NCBI RefSeq assembly: GCF_002968335.2
Contig: NZ_CP134398.1
Coordinates: 5,766,001 to 5,830,000, forward strand
Origin: Mycobacterium sp. ITM-2016-00316
GTDB lineage: Bacteria; Actinomycetota; Actinomycetes; Mycobacteriales; Mycobacteriaceae
DNA length: 64,000 nucleotides
Direction: 5' to 3'
Below the pieces are notes generated by a model. It was not told the DNA's origin. It saw only the letters and a list, made by a program, of their open reading frames with translations, and ran no database searches. A program made the position numbers and the translations under genes. This document shows positions 31,610 through 39,625 of the stretch, one piece after another (the stretch's first letter is position 1; every line of letters begins with the position of its first letter).

Positions 31610-32446
31610 ATGAGTACAGACACAATCCTTGTCCTGGCCGCGACCGGGAAGACCGGTCGCCGCGTCGCCGCCCGCCTGCGGTTGCGCGGCGTCAACGCCC
31701 GGCTCGCCTCCCGATCCAGTCAGACCTCCTTCGACTGGTCCGATCCCGCCGGCTGGGATGCGGCGCTGGAGGGCGTCACCGCGGTGTACATGGTCGCGCC
31801 CGCAACGGTGGGCCCCGCACCCGAGTTCGTCGCCAGGGCGCAGGCCGCCGGGGTGCAACGGCTGGTGCTGCTGTCCGGGCGCGGCGCCGACACGTGGGGC
31901 GACTCGCGTTTCGGGCTGGACATGCGTTCGGCCGAAGAAGCCGTCCGCGGTTCGGCCTCGGAGTGGACCGTCCTGCGGCCCAACAACTTCGCGCAGAATT
32001 TCGACGAGGACCTGTTCCACGCGCCGCTGGTCGCCGGGGAGCTCGCGTTGCCTGCCGGCGACACCCCCGAACCCTTCATCGACATCGAGGACGTCGCCGA
32101 TGTCGCGGCCAAGGTCCTGACCGAGCCCGGCCGTCACGCCGGGCAGGTCTACGAGCTGACCGGCCCGGACTCGCTGACCTTCGCCGAGGCTGTCGAGATG
32201 ATCTCTCGCGCATCGGGGCAGCCCATCACCTACAAGCAGATCACCCCGGCCGAGTACACCGCGCTACTGGTGGAACAGGGCGTCGGCGAGCCCGATGCCG
32301 AACACGTCACCGAGATGTTCGTGATGATGGACGGCGGCCCGCTCGCCACGACCACGGGCGGGGTGGCATCCGTGCTGGGCAGAGAGCCCCGGACCTTCGA
32401 GGACTACGTGCTGCGGACAGCGGCCAGTGGGGCGTGGTCGCGGTGA
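31610..32446 (+). CDS. NmrA-like NAD(P)-binding protein
   Basis: This 278-residue atypical SDR has the N-terminal cofactor loop LVLAATGKTGRRVAARL, LLSGRGADTWG in place of the catalytic serine region, and VLRPNNFAQNF, typical of NmrA/quinone-oxidoreductase-like (QOR2) members. It either reduces a quinone or senses the NADP state. ATG 31610 is chosen over the ATG at 31553 because the latter adds a non-homologous stretch. Its stop overlaps the PPOX gene by 4 bp (GTGA), so they are co-translated. Confidence 0.87.
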   Translation: MSTDTILVLAATGKTGRRVAARLRLRGVNARLASRSSQTSFDWSDPAGWDAALEGVTAVYMVAPATVGPAPEFVARAQAAGVQRLVLLSGRGADTWGDSRFGLDMRSAEEAVRGSASEWTVLRPNNFAQNFDEDLFHAPLVAGELALPAGDTPEPFIDIEDVADVAAKVLTEPGRHAGQVYELTGPDSLTFAEAVEMISRASGQPITYKQITPAEYTALLVEQGVGEPDAEHVTEMFVMMDGGPLATTTGGVASVLGREPRTFEDYVLRTAASGAWSR

Positions 32447-32856
32447 AGCTGACGCCTGGAGACCTGGAGTTCCTGCGCCGCCCGCTGTTCGGGTTCTTCA
32501 CCGTGGCCACCGGCGCCGACCCGCCGCAGCCCCGTCCGGTGTGGTTCGAGGCCACCGAACACGGAACCATCGAACTGTTCACCCTCACCGACGCGGCGAA
32601 GGTCCGGCGCCTGCGCACCGACCCTCGCGCGTCTCTGGTGGTCGCCGCCCCGGTGGGCGAACGTGAGCGCTGGGTGTCGGTCGCCGGTGCCACGACGCTG
32701 GAAAGCGAAGGAGCGCAACAACTTGCCACCCGGTTGGCCAATCGGTACTGGGACCTCACCGACGAGGGTCGGGCAGCCGAACTGCAGCAGATGCTGGGCG
32801 CCGACCTGTTGCGTCTGGTCATCCACCCGGACAAGGTGACGCGCTACACGCCGTGA
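32443..32856 (+). CDS. PPOX-class (FMN/F420-binding split barrel) protein
   Basis: This 137-residue protein is a split-beta-barrel flavin/deazaflavin-binding protein. It has FTVATGADPPQPRPVWFEAT, LFTLTDAAKVRRLRTDPRASLV, the usual phosphate-binding segment, and ends DLLRLVIHPDKVTRYTP. Mycobacterial members often use F420 for reductions. The GTG at 32443 overlaps the NmrA-like stop by 4 bp. Its last 13 bp overlap the convergent ABC-F gene. Together with the AraC regulator and NmrA-like protein it may form a small redox module. Confidence 0.85.
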   Translation: MKLTPGDLEFLRRPLFGFFTVATGADPPQPRPVWFEATEHGTIELFTLTDAAKVRRLRTDPRASLVVAAPVGERERWVSVAGATTLESEGAQQLATRLANRYWDLTDEGRAAELQQMLGADLLRLVIHPDKVTRYTP

Positions 32857-34487
32857 ACCCGGCCACCGTCGACGCGCCACGTCCGATCCAGCCGCACATT
32901 CTGCAGCATCCGGCGATCGTGTGTGACCAGCAGCAGCGCACCATCATAGCTCTCCAGGGCCTGCTCGAGTTGCTCGATCGCGGGCAGATCCAGATGATTG
33001 GTCGGTTCGTCGAGCACCAGCACGTTCACGCCGCGGGCCTGCAGCAGCGCCAGGCCGGCCCGGGTGCGCTCACCGGGTGACAGCTCGTGCGCGGCGCGCT
33101 CCACATGGTCGGCGCCCAGACCGAACTTCGCCAACAACGTGCGCACCTCGGCGGTCGGCCAGTCCGGCACGTGCTGTTCGAAACGATCGATCAGCCGCCC
33201 CGGCCCGTCGAATTCGGCACGGGTCTGGTCGATCTCGCCGACGGCGATGTTCGCGCCCAGACCGGCCCGGCCCTCGTCGGGTGGCGTGCGGCCCAGCAGT
33301 AACCCCAGCAGTGTCGACTTGCCCGCGCCGTTCGGGCCGGTGATGCCGATCCGCTCGCCGGCGTCGACCTGTAGTGAGACCGGGCCCAGCACGAATTCAC
33401 CTTGGCGCACAACGGCGTTGTCAAGGGTCGCCACCACCGAACTCGACCGCGGGGCCGATCCGATGGTGAACTGCAGCGACCATTCCTTGCGGGGCTCCTC
33501 GACCTCCTCCAGGCGGGCGATCCGGCTCTCCATCTGACGCACCTTCTGCGCCTGCTTCTCGCTGGATTCGGTCTGGGCGCGGCGCCGGTTCTTGTCGTTG
33601 TCGGGGGCCTTGCGCATCGCGTTGCGCACGCCCTGGCTGGACCATTCGCGTTGGGTACGGGCGCGCGCCACCAGATCCGCCTTCTTGTCGGCGAACTCCT
33701 CGTACTGTTCGCGCTTGTGCCGCCGGTTGACCGCGCGCTCCTCCAGATAGCTGTCGTAGCCGCCGCCGAAGACCGTGGTGGTGTTCTGCGCCAGATCCAG
33801 TTCGAGCACCCGGGTCACGCAGCGCGCGAGGAACTCCCGGTCATGGCTGACCAGCACCACACCGCCCCGCAGTTCGCCGACAAAACGCTCCAGGCGGGCC
33901 AGCCCATCCAGGTCCAGATCGTTGGTCGGCTCGTCCAGCAGCACAATATCGAAGCGGGACAACAGAAGTGCGGCCAGACCAACCCGTGCCGCCTGCCCAC
34001 CCGACAACGCGGTCATCGGCGTCGAGTCCGGTACCAACCCGGAGTCCAGACCCAGGTCGGCGAGCACCGCGGGCAGCCGCTCCTCCAGGTCCGCCGCGCC
34101 GGTGGCCAGCCAGTGATCCAGTGCCACCGAGTACGCGTCCGCGGTGGCACTGGAATCGGACAGGCCCTCGGCCGCGGCTTCCATCGCCGATGTTGCCGCC
34201 GCGCATCCGGTGCGCCGGGCGATGTAGCCGGCGACGGTTTCCCCCGGGATCCGTTCGTGCTCCTGTGGCAGCCACCCGACGAAGGCATCGGCCGGGGCGA
34301 CGCTGACCGTGCCGCCGAGCGGGTCGAGATCGCCGGCCAGGATGCGCAACAGGGTGCTCTTGCCTGCCCCGTTGGCGCCGACGACGCCGATGACATCGCC
34401 GGGCGCCACGGTCAGGTCGACGTGCTCGAACAGTGTGCGATGGGCGTGTCCGCCGGCCACATCCTTGGCGACGAGCGTTGCGGTCAT
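32844..34487 (-). CDS. ABC-F family ATPase
   Basis: This 547-residue protein has two ABC ATPase domains and no membrane helices. Domain 1 has Walker A GANGAGKST, the signature LSGGQ and Walker B DIVLLDEPTNDLD. Domain 2 has GPNGAGKST, LSPGE and VLVLDEPTNHLD. The linker between them is long, charged and helical (EQYEEFADKKADLV), as in ABC-F proteins that bind ribosomes and give antibiotic resistance or aid translation. ATG 34487 starts the normal first domain. It lies 22 bp after the CbiM gene in the same direction, so read-through from the nitrile hydratase operon is possible. Confidence 0.92.
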   Translation of the reverse strand: MTATLVAKDVAGGHAHRTLFEHVDLTVAPGDVIGVVGANGAGKSTLLRILAGDLDPLGGTVSVAPADAFVGWLPQEHERIPGETVAGYIARRTGCAAATSAMEAAAEGLSDSSATADAYSVALDHWLATGAADLEERLPAVLADLGLDSGLVPDSTPMTALSGGQAARVGLAALLLSRFDIVLLDEPTNDLDLDGLARLERFVGELRGGVVLVSHDREFLARCVTRVLELDLAQNTTTVFGGGYDSYLEERAVNRRHKREQYEEFADKKADLVARARTQREWSSQGVRNAMRKAPDNDKNRRRAQTESSEKQAQKVRQMESRIARLEEVEEPRKEWSLQFTIGSAPRSSSVVATLDNAVVRQGEFVLGPVSLQVDAGERIGITGPNGAGKSTLLGLLLGRTPPDEGRAGLGANIAVGEIDQTRAEFDGPGRLIDRFEQHVPDWPTAEVRTLLAKFGLGADHVERAAHELSPGERTRAGLALLQARGVNVLVLDEPTNHLDLPAIEQLEQALESYDGALLLVTHDRRMLQNVRLDRTWRVDGGRVHGV

Positions 34488-34509
34488 GGACCCATCTTCA
34501 CACCACCGG

Positions 34510-35187
34510 TCAGGCCGGGTTGAACAGGCGTGGCTCCAGCCAGGCGTCGTTCTTGTACCGCTCGAGGGCCTTCGCACCGGCCAGCACGGCCACATCCGCC
34601 AGTGGTTCGACGACGATCACCAGCATGTACGCGGCACCGAATGTCGCGATGCTGGCGACCGTCTGCCCGCTGAGGCCCTCACCGTAGAGCGCCCAGAACC
34701 CCACCCACGACACGATGCCCGCCTGGTAGGTCATCGAGAGGGTCAGGGCCTGACGGTATTTCAGGGCGGTATAGGGCGTCTGTGGTGCGATCGTCCGGCC
34801 CGCCACGTACTGCAACGCGAACAGCGGCACCAACAGCGTGGTCAGGTTCATGCCGTACTGCGGAAGATCGAAGGGGGCCAGGAACATGCCCTGGATCAGC
34901 AGGCCCAGCGCCAGACCGAAGGCCGCGGGCGCGGCGCCGAACAGCAGGAACAGCGTCGAGCCGAGGATCAGGTGCACCTCGGAGACGCCCACCGGGAAGT
35001 GCGGGAGGATCTCGAAGAACACCAGGACCAGCGCGGTGGTCACGGACGTGCCGAGCAGCATTGACCCCGGGCCTCGCTCCTTGAGGTGTTTCCACGCCAT
35101 CGTCAGCGCGTAGGCGCCGGCGCCGCCCGCGGTGGCATAACTCAGGACGATCTTTGCGCCGTCCACGATTCCTGGTTCGATGTGCAT
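34510..35187 (-). CDS. CbiM-type cobalt permease component (ECF)
   Basis: This 225-residue membrane protein begins MHIEPGIVDG, the CbiM N-terminal motif in which Met1 and His2 bind Co(II). Six or more hydrophobic helices follow, including VTTALVLVFFEILPHFPVG and IVSWVGFWALYG. CbiM is the substrate-binding part of the cobalt energy-coupling factor transporter. No CbiN, CbiQ or CbiO gene is adjacent, so it either works alone or uses a shared module. Its place in the operon with cobalt-type nitrile hydratase strongly suggests metal supply to that enzyme. Confidence 0.85.
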   Translation of the reverse strand: MHIEPGIVDGAKIVLSYATAGGAGAYALTMAWKHLKERGPGSMLLGTSVTTALVLVFFEILPHFPVGVSEVHLILGSTLFLLFGAAPAAFGLALGLLIQGMFLAPFDLPQYGMNLTTLLVPLFALQYVAGRTIAPQTPYTALKYRQALTLSMTYQAGIVSWVGFWALYGEGLSGQTVASIATFGAAYMLVIVVEPLADVAVLAGAKALERYKNDAWLEPRLFNPA

Positions 35188-35208
35188 CTGCGCTTCCTTT
35201 CGCGAGGG

Positions 35209-35517
35209 TCAGTGGTGGTCGTCGTGGACGACGTGGTCGCCGTCGTCGGTGATCAGTGGGGCGGTGAGGATTTTCCGATGGTCCACAACGTGTTCCAGTG
35301 CTGCGACCCAGTGGTCGTAGTACTCCCATTCACCCCGGGCGGGTGCGGGCGCCGACTCCCACGCGCCGATCGTGTCGATCAGGCTCTGCTGAAATTCAGC
35401 CCACGGGTAGTGACCGAACTCGGACAAGGCAAGCGCCAGGCCGAAGGCCCGTCGTTGCCAATCGTGGTCGAACGACGGCGCGGCCTGATCCGTCGTGCAG
35501 GTCTGGTGCAGTTTCAT
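35209..35517 (-). CDS. Nitrile hydratase accessory protein
   Basis: This 102-residue protein resembles nitrile hydratase activators (beta-subunit-like, NhlE/P14K type). It contains PSFDHDWQRRAFGLALALSE, FGHYPWAEFQQSLIDTIG and GEWEYYDHWVAALEHVV. These proteins form a complex with the alpha subunit and deliver cobalt by subunit exchange. The C-terminus is rich in Asp and His (DDGDHVVHDDHH), which could hold metal. ATG 35517 overlaps the alpha-subunit stop by 4 bp, and the gene lies between alpha and CbiM. This is the usual order for cobalt-type clusters. Confidence 0.88.
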   Translation of the reverse strand: MKLHQTCTTDQAAPSFDHDWQRRAFGLALALSEFGHYPWAEFQQSLIDTIGAWESAPAPARGEWEYYDHWVAALEHVVDHRKILTAPLITDDGDHVVHDDHH

Positions 35518-36134
35518 GCCGGCTGCCCTGCCAGTGCGACGCCCATCATCGACTCGGTGGTGACCAGTCCCATGAGTTGCTCCTCGGTGAAACCCTCGGT
35601 TCCCGCGGGCCGTTCGGGGATGACGAACCACCGCGAATGCCCGCTGGAATCCCACACCTTGATTTCGGTGTCCTCGGCCAGGTCCACTCCGACCTCGGTC
35701 AGCACCGTGCGGGGTTCCCGGGCGGCACGTGCCCGGAACACCGGGTCCTTGTACCAGTACGGGGGCAATCCCAGCACCGGCCAGGGAAAACAGGAGCACA
35801 GCGTGCAGATGACAAGGTTGTGCACCCCGGGCTCGTTGGCCACCGCCTGTAGGTGCTCGCCTTCCGCGCCGGCCATCCCCTCGGGCAGGTCCAGTTCGGC
35901 CAGCGCCGCCGGGGTGTCCACGACCACCCGGGCCGCGAAATCAGGGTCCGTCCAGGCTTTCACGACGATCTTCTGACCGTTCAGCGGTGTCATCTCGGAC
36001 TCGAAGTAGGCGAGCACCTTGTCGACCGTCTCGCCGGTGATGACCCCCTTCTCGATCAGCAGCCGCTCCAGGGCCCCGACCCGATCGGCGCTGGATTGCT
36101 CACGATCGGACGGGTACGAAAACTGCTCGGTCAC
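35514..36134 (-). CDS. Cobalt-type nitrile hydratase alpha subunit
   Basis: This 206-residue subunit carries the metal claw VICTLCSCFPWP with Cys110, Cys113 and Cys115. Thr after the first Cys marks the cobalt-type enzyme; iron types have Ser. Two Cys are normally oxidised to sulfenic and sulfinic acids. The enzyme converts nitriles to amides. The GTG start at 36134 overlaps the beta-subunit stop by 4 bp. The beta-alpha-activator order matches cobalt-type Rhodococcus clusters. A downstream amidase is not visible in the window. Confidence 0.95.
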   Translation of the reverse strand: MTEQFSYPSDREQSSADRVGALERLLIEKGVITGETVDKVLAYFESEMTPLNGQKIVVKAWTDPDFAARVVVDTPAALAELDLPEGMAGAEGEHLQAVANEPGVHNLVICTLCSCFPWPVLGLPPYWYKDPVFRARAAREPRTVLTEVGVDLAEDTEIKVWDSSGHSRWFVIPERPAGTEGFTEEQLMGLVTTESMMGVALAGQPA

Positions 36135-36865
36135 TTGTCCTCCTCGACGGGTTGCAGATAGGCCTCGAACAGTTCGGCGTACAGGGTGTTGGCGCCCGGT
36201 TCCGCCCGGACGCCCCAGAGTTCCGCGGGGGCGAACTCGACGATGTAGATCGGCATCGGGTCACCGATTCCGTCGCCGGTGTGGACGAAGTAGCCGTAGT
36301 CGCCCTCGAAGATCCTGGTGACGGTGCCCACCCGGGTCCGCAGGTACCCCGGCAGCCGGGTGTGGGCACCGGCGGGCAGGTTTCCGATGCGGACCTGTTC
36401 TCCCACAGCGAACTTCGGGTGCGCGGTGTCACGGCGCGGGCTGTCGCCGCGGCGCAGGTAATCGATCACCTGGTCATCGATCGCCGGATCACCGCCGCTC
36501 GGGACCGTCGCCGGGGCCGCGATCAGGGCACTGATCTCCTCCTCAGACACGTACCCCTGGTCGATGAAGAACTGGCTGATTCCGCCGAGCCACTTCTCGT
36601 AGTAGCGGAACTTGAAATAGTCGAACGGATTCATCGCCTCGGCGCCGGTGCGCAGCGAAGCCCACGTCCACTCGTCGCGGAACTCGGTGGGCACCTCGGC
36701 GATCGGGTACTCCGGCAGCGCCGAGCCCAGGTGCGCGCTCAGGCCCATCATGGCGACGTGGATGCCGAAGATGCGCTTTTCCCACTCTTCGACGAACACC
36801 CGCTTCTCCAAATTGAGCGGTTCGGGCAGGCCCTCCAGACCACCCAGATAATGCTGCAGTTTCAT
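36131..36865 (-). CDS. Nitrile hydratase beta subunit
   Basis: This 244-residue subunit starts MKLQHYLGGLEGLPEPLNLE and has the helical N-terminal domain followed by the SH3-like domain with FAVGEQVRIGNLPAGAHTRL and TRVGTVTRIFEGDYGYFVHT, as in nitrile hydratase beta subunits. It forms the heterotetramer with alpha. ATG 36865 is chosen because long upstream reading frames are antisense artefacts. It overlaps the upstream DUF1097 gene by 4 bp and the alpha gene by 4 bp, giving one tightly coupled operon. Confidence 0.93.
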   Translation of the reverse strand: MKLQHYLGGLEGLPEPLNLEKRVFVEEWEKRIFGIHVAMMGLSAHLGSALPEYPIAEVPTEFRDEWTWASLRTGAEAMNPFDYFKFRYYEKWLGGISQFFIDQGYVSEEEISALIAAPATVPSGGDPAIDDQVIDYLRRGDSPRRDTAHPKFAVGEQVRIGNLPAGAHTRLPGYLRTRVGTVTRIFEGDYGYFVHTGDGIGDPMPIYIVEFAPAELWGVRAEPGANTLYAELFEAYLQPVEEDK

Positions 36866-37386
36866 GCCGGTGCACCTTCTGTTCCGGTACGGCTGGCCGG
36901 GGCCGTACGTGTCATCACATTGGCCAGGTACTCCGAGGCGATACCGAACGTGGCGCCCAGCACGCAGGCGCAGGCCGCCACCAACCCCGGGTGGGAGATG
37001 CTCGTCGCGGTCACCAGTTGTCCCGTCCCGGCCACGGTCGAGACCGTCGATGCGAAACCCACCACCACCGCGGGTGTCGTCGACAGCAGATCGACCCAGG
37101 ACGCCTGCACCATCAGCGCACTTCCCACGCCCACGGCGATGGCCGTGACGGTCAGACTGCCGCCGAGCAGATGCGCGGCGTACAGGCTGGCGCTGGCGAT
37201 GAGGACACCCACCAGATTCGATGACACCGACCGCACCCAGCCGCCCGGGCCTCCCCCGACGAAGAAGAAGGAAGCCCACGACAGGAAGACCACCCAGATG
37301 GGGACGGTGATCACGGTCGCGGTGAGCGCCACCGCGACCCCGCCGAGCACACCGATGCTCAATGTCAGAGCCGATCGTGAATCCAT
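36862..37386 (-). CDS. DUF1097-like membrane protein of the nitrile hydratase operon
   Basis: This 174-residue protein is almost entirely hydrophobic, with about five membrane helices (LTLSIGVLGGVAVALTATV, WVVFLSWASFFFVGG, VSSNLVGVLIASASLYAAH and others). The WVVFLSWASFF start matches DUF1097/YcdZ-like proteins. The function is unknown; as the first gene of the operon, a nitrile or amide permease is an attractive guess. ATG 37386 has an AAGGGTGG element upstream; ATG 37404 is a longer alternative. It is divergent from the GlxA-type regulator. Confidence 0.8.
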   Translation of the reverse strand: MDSRSALTLSIGVLGGVAVALTATVITVPIWVVFLSWASFFFVGGGPGGWVRSVSSNLVGVLIASASLYAAHLLGGSLTVTAIAVGVGSALMVQASWVDLLSTTPAVVVGFASTVSTVAGTGQLVTATSISHPGLVAACACVLGATFGIASEYLANVMTRTAPASRTGTEGAPA

Positions 37387-37609
37387 GCAGTCCACCCTTG
37401 TCATCGCGGTATCGAGATCTGCTTCGTGGCAACAACGTTGGGCCGATGGTGTTTCGGACTGGTAAACCCCGCTTATCGGTTGTCCGCCGAGGTGGACATC
37501 TTCTGCGCGAAACGGGACCTCGCCGCCCACGGCCGACCGACACGGACAGGAGGCGCGAAAATCCGGACATCGGATCGCACCCGCACCGCGGTGGGCGCAC
37601 CCTTGGCTC

Positions 37610-38617
37610 ATGTGTCACTACGTCGAGCACCGTTCGCGTCGCATCGCGATGCTGGCCTGTGACGGCGTCCGGACCCTGGATGTCACCGGTGCGCTGGAGG
37701 TGTTCGACGTGGCCCGCACCCTCGGCTACGACTACGCGGTGTCGCTGCACACCTACGGGGATTCCTCGGCGATCCGTTGTTCGTCGGGACTCACACTCGC
37801 TGCCACTCCGGCCGCGCTACTGGACACGCCTCCGGACACGGTGATCCTGCTCGGCGGCGAAAGCTTTGTCTCCGAAGTTGTTCCGTCACATGTTCAGCAG
37901 TCGGTCCGAACTCGTACTGCCGGTGTGCGGCGGATCGCCGCCATCGACGCCGGGGTCTTCGCGTTGGGCGCGACCGGCCTGCTCGACGGCCGTCGCGCGA
38001 CCACGCACTGGCGCCACCTGGACGCCTTCGTCACCCGCTGTCCGTCCACGATCGTGGACCGCGAGTCCGTGTTCGTCCGCGACGACGACATCTGGACCGC
38101 CGCGGGTTCCGCGGCCGGCATCGACCTGGCGCTCGCGCTGGTCTCTGATGACTACGGAGCCGACCTCGCGCACGAGATCTCCAGGGAGATGGTGGTTCTC
38201 AGCAGGCGCATGGAGGGCCATCCCCAGATCTCTGCGGCCGCCAGGACTCCGCGACCCAAACACGCCGAGCTGGAGCGCTTGATGGCGACCGTCAGCGCGG
38301 ATCCGGCCGGACACTACGAGTTGGACGTCGTTGCCGCCCAGATCGGGATGAGTCCACGGCATCTGGCCCGGCTGTTCAAGGCGCAGGTCGGGGTGACGCT
38401 GCGGCAGTACGTGTACGAGGTCCGGTTGGAGAATGCAGTCAGCCTGGTACTGGCCGGTGAGTCCTTCCACGCCGCGGCACAGCGCAGCGGGCTGCGGTAC
38501 GGGGCCCGCATCCGCGACCATCTGGAGGCGCATCGCGTGCTGCCGGCACCGACTCGGCCCGCTCCGTTACTGGTCGATCCCGGTGGTGCGAAAGCGGTTC
38601 CGGTATACGCCGGGTGA
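37610..38617 (+). CDS. GlxA-family AraC-type regulator, divergent from nitrile hydratase operon
   Basis: This 335-residue protein has an N-terminal DJ-1/PfpI-like domain (IAMLACDGVRTLDVTGALEV, with the nucleophile-elbow position reading AIDAGVFALGATGLL rather than a Cys) and a C-terminal AraC domain (LDVVAAQIGMSPRHLARLF). Such regulators sense small molecules. The 223-bp region between it and the nitrile hydratase operon suggests it controls that operon. The start has no clear ribosome site and could be leaderless; ATG 37649 is an alternative. Its last 51 bp overlap the convergent second GlxA gene. Confidence 0.88.
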   Translation: MCHYVEHRSRRIAMLACDGVRTLDVTGALEVFDVARTLGYDYAVSLHTYGDSSAIRCSSGLTLAATPAALLDTPPDTVILLGGESFVSEVVPSHVQQSVRTRTAGVRRIAAIDAGVFALGATGLLDGRRATTHWRHLDAFVTRCPSTIVDRESVFVRDDDIWTAAGSAAGIDLALALVSDDYGADLAHEISREMVVLSRRMEGHPQISAAARTPRPKHAELERLMATVSADPAGHYELDVVAAQIGMSPRHLARLFKAQVGVTLRQYVYEVRLENAVSLVLAGESFHAAAQRSGLRYGARIRDHLEAHRVLPAPTRPAPLLVDPGGAKAVPVYAG

Positions 38618-39625
38618 CACGCCGAGGTTTCGGCGGAAGGTGCGCCGCATGGTGTCCGTCGTGCCGAAGCCCGCCCGTCGCGCAATGGAATCCTGGCTCT
38701 GATCACCGGTCGCGAGGAGCACTTTGGCGGCCTCCAGCCGGGCCTGTTCGACGAATCGCGCCGGGGTCATCCCGATCTGGTCGTGGAACATCCGGGCGAG
38801 GTGCCGCTCACTCACGGCCGCTTTGACGGCCATCGATGCGATGGAATGGTCCGCGCCGGGGTCGGCGATCACCGCGTCCACGATATCGCGCAGCCCACCC
38901 GAGACCGGCAGCGCAGATTCCGCCCACACGCTGAATTGCGCCTGCCCGCCCGGGCGTTGGAGGAAGACGACCATCCAGCGCGCCACCCGCCGGGCCACCG
39001 TCGGGCCGTAGTCACTCTCGACAAGGGCCAGCGCCAGGTCGATACCCGCGGTGATGCCCGCACCCGTGATGAACGGCCCGTCCTGGACGAACAGCGAATC
39101 CGGATCCACGCGCACGTTCGGATATCTGCGCGCCAATGTCTGGCAGTGCGCCCAGTGGGTGGTCGCGCGCCGCCCTTCGAGAAGCCCGAGGGCGGCGAGC
39201 ACGAACGCGCCGGTGCACACCGAGGCCACCCGACGTGCCCGCGGCGCGAGCAGGCGCACCATTTCCAGGGCGTCCGGCACCGTATCGGGTGTCGGCTCCT
39301 CGGGAATGTCGTGCAGGCCAGGGGTGAAGGAGAAATCCGCAGGCACGCCGCCGGGCACCAGCAGCGTGTCGATCCTGGCGGGCACGTCGGCCAGCGCCAG
39401 ATTCACGTCCAGGCGTGCGTAGGCCGTGGTGCCAACCGCCGCACCGGTCGGCGAGACCAGCAGCACATGGTAGTTCGCCCCGAAATCGTTGGCACGGGCG
39501 AAGATCTCCAGGGGCGCCGCCACATCCTGCAGGGTGACCTTGTCGTAGAGGGCGAACACGACCGTGCGTGCCGCCGGGGTCTCTTGGCTTGGTTCGTCGG
39601 CCACGTCTCGCTGGTGCCCTTTCAC
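38567..39625 (-). CDS. GlxA-family AraC-type regulator
   Basis: This 352-residue protein has a DJ-1/PfpI-like N-terminal domain (VVFALYDKVTLQDVAAPLEI, ASVCTGAFVLAALGLLEGR with the Cys elbow intact) and a C-terminal AraC DNA-binding domain (IASMAVKAAVSERHLARMF, RRAGFGTTDTMRRTFRRNL). It differs from its neighbour by keeping the elbow Cys. The GTG at 39625 overlaps the ClC gene stop by 4 bp; GTG 39604 is a less likely alternative. Co-translation with a ClC antiporter is unusual. The target genes are unknown. Confidence 0.88.
   Translation of the reverse strand: MKGHQRDVADEPSQETPAARTVVFALYDKVTLQDVAAPLEIFARANDFGANYHVLLVSPTGAAVGTTAYARLDVNLALADVPARIDTLLVPGGVPADFSFTPGLHDIPEEPTPDTVPDALEMVRLLAPRARRVASVCTGAFVLAALGLLEGRRATTHWAHCQTLARRYPNVRVDPDSLFVQDGPFITGAGITAGIDLALALVESDYGPTVARRVARWMVVFLQRPGGQAQFSVWAESALPVSGGLRDIVDAVIADPGADHSIASMAVKAAVSERHLARMFHDQIGMTPARFVEQARLEAAKVLLATGDQSQDSIARRAGFGTTDTMRRTFRRNLGVSPGVYRNRFRTTGIDQ

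Noticed and set aside
36866..37750. Upstream extension of the nitrile hydratase beta frame
   Set aside because: The extension overlaps the DUF1097 gene in another frame and lacks similarity to beta subunits, which start at MKLQ.
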